Assembly (NCBI GenBank): GCA_005239795.1
Contig: SBBH01000084.1
Span: forward strand, 1-15,718
Direction: 5' to 3'
DNA from: Planctomycetales bacterium
Lineage (GTDB): Bacteria > Planctomycetota > SBBH01
Length of the DNA: 15,718 nt
A model generated the notes under the pieces. It was not told the DNA's origin. It worked only from the letters and a program-made list of their open reading frames with translations, and searched no databases. A program made the position numbers and the translations under genes. The stretch's first letter is position 1, and every line of letters begins with the position of its first letter. Positions 14,197-15,718 of this stretch are shown here, in pieces.

Positions 14197-14528
14197 GAAG
14201 TGGCCTTTGCAACAGTTACGGACGGACCGCGGTGGAAGATGTGTGACTCAACAGGGCGCCCCTCTTGGAGATGCTCCTGGACGATTCGGGCAAACACCTC
14301 CGGGGTAACGCCAGCGTACCAGATGCCGTCGGGCTGAACACAGAGGATCGGCCCCCCCTTGCACACGGCGAAGCAGGAGCATTGGGTTCGTTTCACGCGG
14401 CCGACCGGATCGTTGTCGAGCTCCGCCGCGGCGAGCGCCGCGCCCAACCGATCCCACAGGGTCCGACTCTCCCCCGTAGTACATCGGGGGCCGGTACAGA
14501 GCAAGAGGTGGCGCCGGTACGGTTTCAT
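14193..14528 (-). CDS. Thioredoxin-like [2Fe-2S] ferredoxin
   Basis: 111 residues, soluble electron carrier. Likely cluster ligands are C11 and C16 (LLLCTGPRC) and C52 and C56 (CFAVC), the spacing of NuoE-like/thioredoxin-fold [2Fe-2S] ferredoxins; C50 and C63 are extra cysteines. The block ILCVQPDGIWYAGVTPE (61-77) matches the ferredoxin tail of CbiX in this window (AAVYPEGVWYKAMTPE), so the two modules are related. The longer open frame upstream lies inside bluB and is a shadow. The ATG at 14528 overlaps the bluB stop as ATGA and has AGGAG 7 nt before it. Its stop overlaps the HutX-like GTG start. Its partner is unknown: reduced flavin supply for BluB, cobalt reduction before CobO, or a ring-oxidation/reduction step are all possible. 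Confidence 0.9.
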   Translation of the reverse strand: MKPYRRHLLLCTGPRCTTGESRTLWDRLGAALAAAELDNDPVGRVKRTQCSCFAVCKGGPILCVQPDGIWYAGVTPEVFARIVQEHLQEGRPVESHIFHRGPSVTVAKATS

Positions 14529-15241
14529 GCGCCCGCTCCTGATACGGAAGCAACCGGCAGGGAGAGTGAATGGCGCCGCCCCCGACCTTTCCATCTTTCG
14601 TGGAAGACGATCCGCGAGAGCGGAATCCGCTTGCGCCACCCTGCTTCCTCGAGCATCGGACGTGTTCCGAACGCCTTGGGATAGCCGATGCACAGGTAGG
14701 CCACCGGCACCACCCGGGAGGGGACCCCCAGGATCTTCTTGAGGCGCGCCGGATCGACGATGCTGATCCAGCCGACGCCGATACCCTCCGATCGGGCAGC
14801 CAACCACAGGTTCTGAATCGCACAGCAGGTGCTGTAGAGGTCCGTCTCAGGGATCGTGTCCCGTCCCAGGACATGCGGGCCGCCGCGGGAGCGGTCGCAG
14901 GTTACGCACAGATTGAGAGGGGACTCGAGAATCCCCTCGAGCTTCAAGGAAGCGTAAAGACGCCGACGCTTTCCCGTGTAGTGCAGTGCGGCGCGGGCGT
15001 TGGCCAACTCGAACGATTCCTTGACGCGCCGACGCACTGCCTTCTTTCGGATCAGGATAAAATCCCAGGGCTGCATGAAACCCACCGAGCCCGCGTGATG
15101 CGCAGCCGTGAGAAGACGCGCCAAAGTCTTGTCCGGGATGGGATCCGGGCGGAACAGTCGGACGTCGCGCCGGCGGAAGATCGCCTCATAGACGCCTTGA
15201 CGTAAGGGGGCCGGGAAACGCCCGGAAAGGGAATCGAGCAT
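14525..15241 (-). CDS. bluB: 5,6-dimethylbenzimidazole synthase
   Basis: Uses FMNH2 and O2 to cleave its own flavin and form 5,6-dimethylbenzimidazole, the lower ligand of B12; flavin-destructase of the nitroreductase fold. The protein has 238 residues. BluB-specific blocks are RRRDVRLFRPDPIP (23-36, with the conserved D26), AAHHAGSVGFMQPWDFI (46-62), LKLEGILESPLNLCVTCDR (99-117), DLYSTCCAIQNLWLAAR (134-150) and EGIGVGWISI (152-161, containing the conserved serine S160). These match BluB closely, not a generic nitroreductase. It requires molecular oxygen, in contrast to the cobalt-early ring genes nearby. The ATG directly follows the stop of the small membrane protein, with AGGTGG 8 nt upstream. 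The end overlaps the ferredoxin gene by 4 nt. Confidence 0.96.
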   Translation of the reverse strand: MLDSLSGRFPAPLRQGVYEAIFRRRDVRLFRPDPIPDKTLARLLTAAHHAGSVGFMQPWDFILIRKKAVRRRVKESFELANARAALHYTGKRRRLYASLKLEGILESPLNLCVTCDRSRGGPHVLGRDTIPETDLYSTCCAIQNLWLAARSEGIGVGWISIVDPARLKKILGVPSRVVPVAYLCIGYPKAFGTRPMLEEAGWRKRIPLSRIVFHERWKGRGRRHSLSLPVASVSGAGA

Positions 15242-15427
15242 TTAAGACGCCACCTGTGGGAATTGGCGTTGTCGGGGCTTGGCAATCCAGCGAATCGCCG
15301 TCACCAACCCGATCCCAGCCAATACCAGCACGAGAAGCGCGCCTCCCACAACGACGGTGTGCTCCACCATCCCGTGCGGGGAGTATTCCCGGCCGAAAAA
15401 TTCAACGGCGATGTGATGTGCGATCAT
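15242..15427 (-). CDS. Small single-pass membrane protein with N-terminal histidines, unknown function
   Basis: 61 residues. A single hydrophobic helix spans about 24-46. It is preceded by a polar segment with H4, H5, H18 and H23 and followed by a basic tail (RWIAKPRQRQ). The positive-inside rule predicts the histidine-bearing N-terminus outside (periplasm) and the C-terminus in the cytoplasm. I do not recognise the family. Its size and one-helix form recall CbtB, the small cobalt-transport subunit, but the CbtB histidine pattern is not seen. It has the strongest ribosome site in the window (AAAGGAGG, 5 nt before the ATG). It follows the tonB stop by 26 nt and its stop abuts the bluB start codon, so it is almost certainly translated. 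A role in cobalt or corrinoid uptake with TonB is a guess. Confidence 0.8.
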   Translation of the reverse strand: MIAHHIAVEFFGREYSPHGMVEHTVVVGGALLVLVLAGIGLVTAIRWIAKPRQRQFPQVAS

Positions 15428-15432
15428 TCTGA

Positions 15433-15440
15433 CCTCCTTT
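15433..15440 (-). promoter_or_regulatory. Strong Shine-Dalgarno of the small membrane protein
   Basis: Reads AAAGGAGG on the minus strand, 5 nt before the ATG at 15427. It lies in the 26-nt gap after the tonB stop and is the best match to the anti-Shine-Dalgarno in the window, supporting the reality of the 61-codon gene. Confidence 0.8.
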
Positions 15441-15453
15441 TATTGTGCACTGC

Positions 15454-15718
15454 TCACCCCCGCAACGTGAAACGAACCACCAGTTTCATTCGATCGTCGA
15501 CCGGCACATTGCCCCTGAATGCGGGCTGGTATCGCCAGCGTTTCACCGCGCATAACGCCGCCTCGTCCAAGATCTCGTGACCGGAGGATTCCGCGATCTC
15601 GGCTGTCACCGCTTCCCCTTGAGCCGACACGGAAACCCATAACACTACTGTTCCTTCCCATCCGTTCCGGCGCGCCGTCAGGGGGTAAACGATCCCCGGG
15701 TTTTGCCCTGTCTTATCG
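15454..15718 (-). CDS. tonB: TonB family protein, C-terminal domain (5' part outside the window)
   Basis: The visible part is the last about 88 codons; the frame stays open to the window edge, so the gene starts to the right. The residues form a TonB C-terminal domain: NPGIVYPLTARRNGWEGTVV, then VSAQGEAVTAEIAESSG, LDEAALCAVKRWRYQPA, and a final MKLVVRFTLRG. The YP...AR..G.EGTV and AV..WRY.PA patterns are diagnostic of the family. TonB spans the inner membrane and transmits proton-motive energy from ExbB/ExbD to outer-membrane receptors, so the host has an outer membrane. Placed at the head of a B12 block, it probably serves a corrinoid or cobalt receptor; the receptor itself is not in the window. 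The stop is 26 nt before the small membrane protein. Confidence 0.9.
   Translation of the reverse strand, partial: DKTGQNPGIVYPLTARRNGWEGTVVLWVSVSAQGEAVTAEIAESSGHEILDEAALCAVKRWRYQPAFRGNVPVDDRMKLVVRFTLRG

Noticed and set aside
1..15718. CRISPR arrays, insertion sequences, tRNA or rRNA genes, attachment sites
   Set aside because: None seen: nearly every base is inside a recognisable cobalamin-pathway or neighbouring gene, with no direct-repeat arrays or transposase-like frames.

Overview
The window is almost entirely a cobalamin (vitamin B12) biosynthesis cluster. It holds 19 recognisable genes, 18 of them on the minus strand. The DNA is GC-rich, genes overlap by a few bases or abut, and there is essentially no free intergenic space. 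A TonB C-terminal domain at the right edge points to a Gram-negative bacterium. The ring-building genes (cbiX, cbiD, cbiC, a CbiE-CbiT fusion, cbiL) are those of the cobalt-early, 'anaerobic' route. The lower ligand is made by BluB, which needs O2, so the host probably lives with at least some oxygen. The gene set and style would fit a Nitrospirota-like lineage, but that is only a guess.

Read in the direction of transcription (right to left), the first block is: tonB 3' end, a 61-residue single-pass membrane protein, bluB, a thioredoxin-like [2Fe-2S] ferredoxin, a HutX/ChuX-like protein, cobA (SUMT), cbiX fused to a second [2Fe-2S] ferredoxin domain, a small DUF3209-like protein, cobO, cobQ and cbiB. 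A HAD-family hydrolase gene then lies on the plus strand, convergent to cbiB and divergent from cobD. The second minus-strand block is cobD, cobU, cobT, cobS, cbiC, cbiD, cbiET and cbiL, running to the left edge.

Together the genes cover uroporphyrinogen III methylation (CobA), cobalt insertion (CbiX), several ring steps (CbiL, CbiD, CbiET, CbiC), adenosylation (CobO), amidation to cobyric acid (CobQ), aminopropanol linker supply and attachment (CobD, CbiB), and lower-ligand synthesis and nucleotide loop assembly (BluB, CobU, CobT, CobS). CbiF, CbiG, CbiH, CbiJ, CbiA and a CobC-type alpha-ribazole phosphatase are not in the window. Some may lie beyond the left edge, where the block is still running.

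The least explained parts are four: the HutX-like protein coupled to cobA, the two related ferredoxin modules, the small His-bearing proteins (DUF3209-like, and the membrane peptide between tonB and bluB), and the antisense HAD gene that splits the two blocks.
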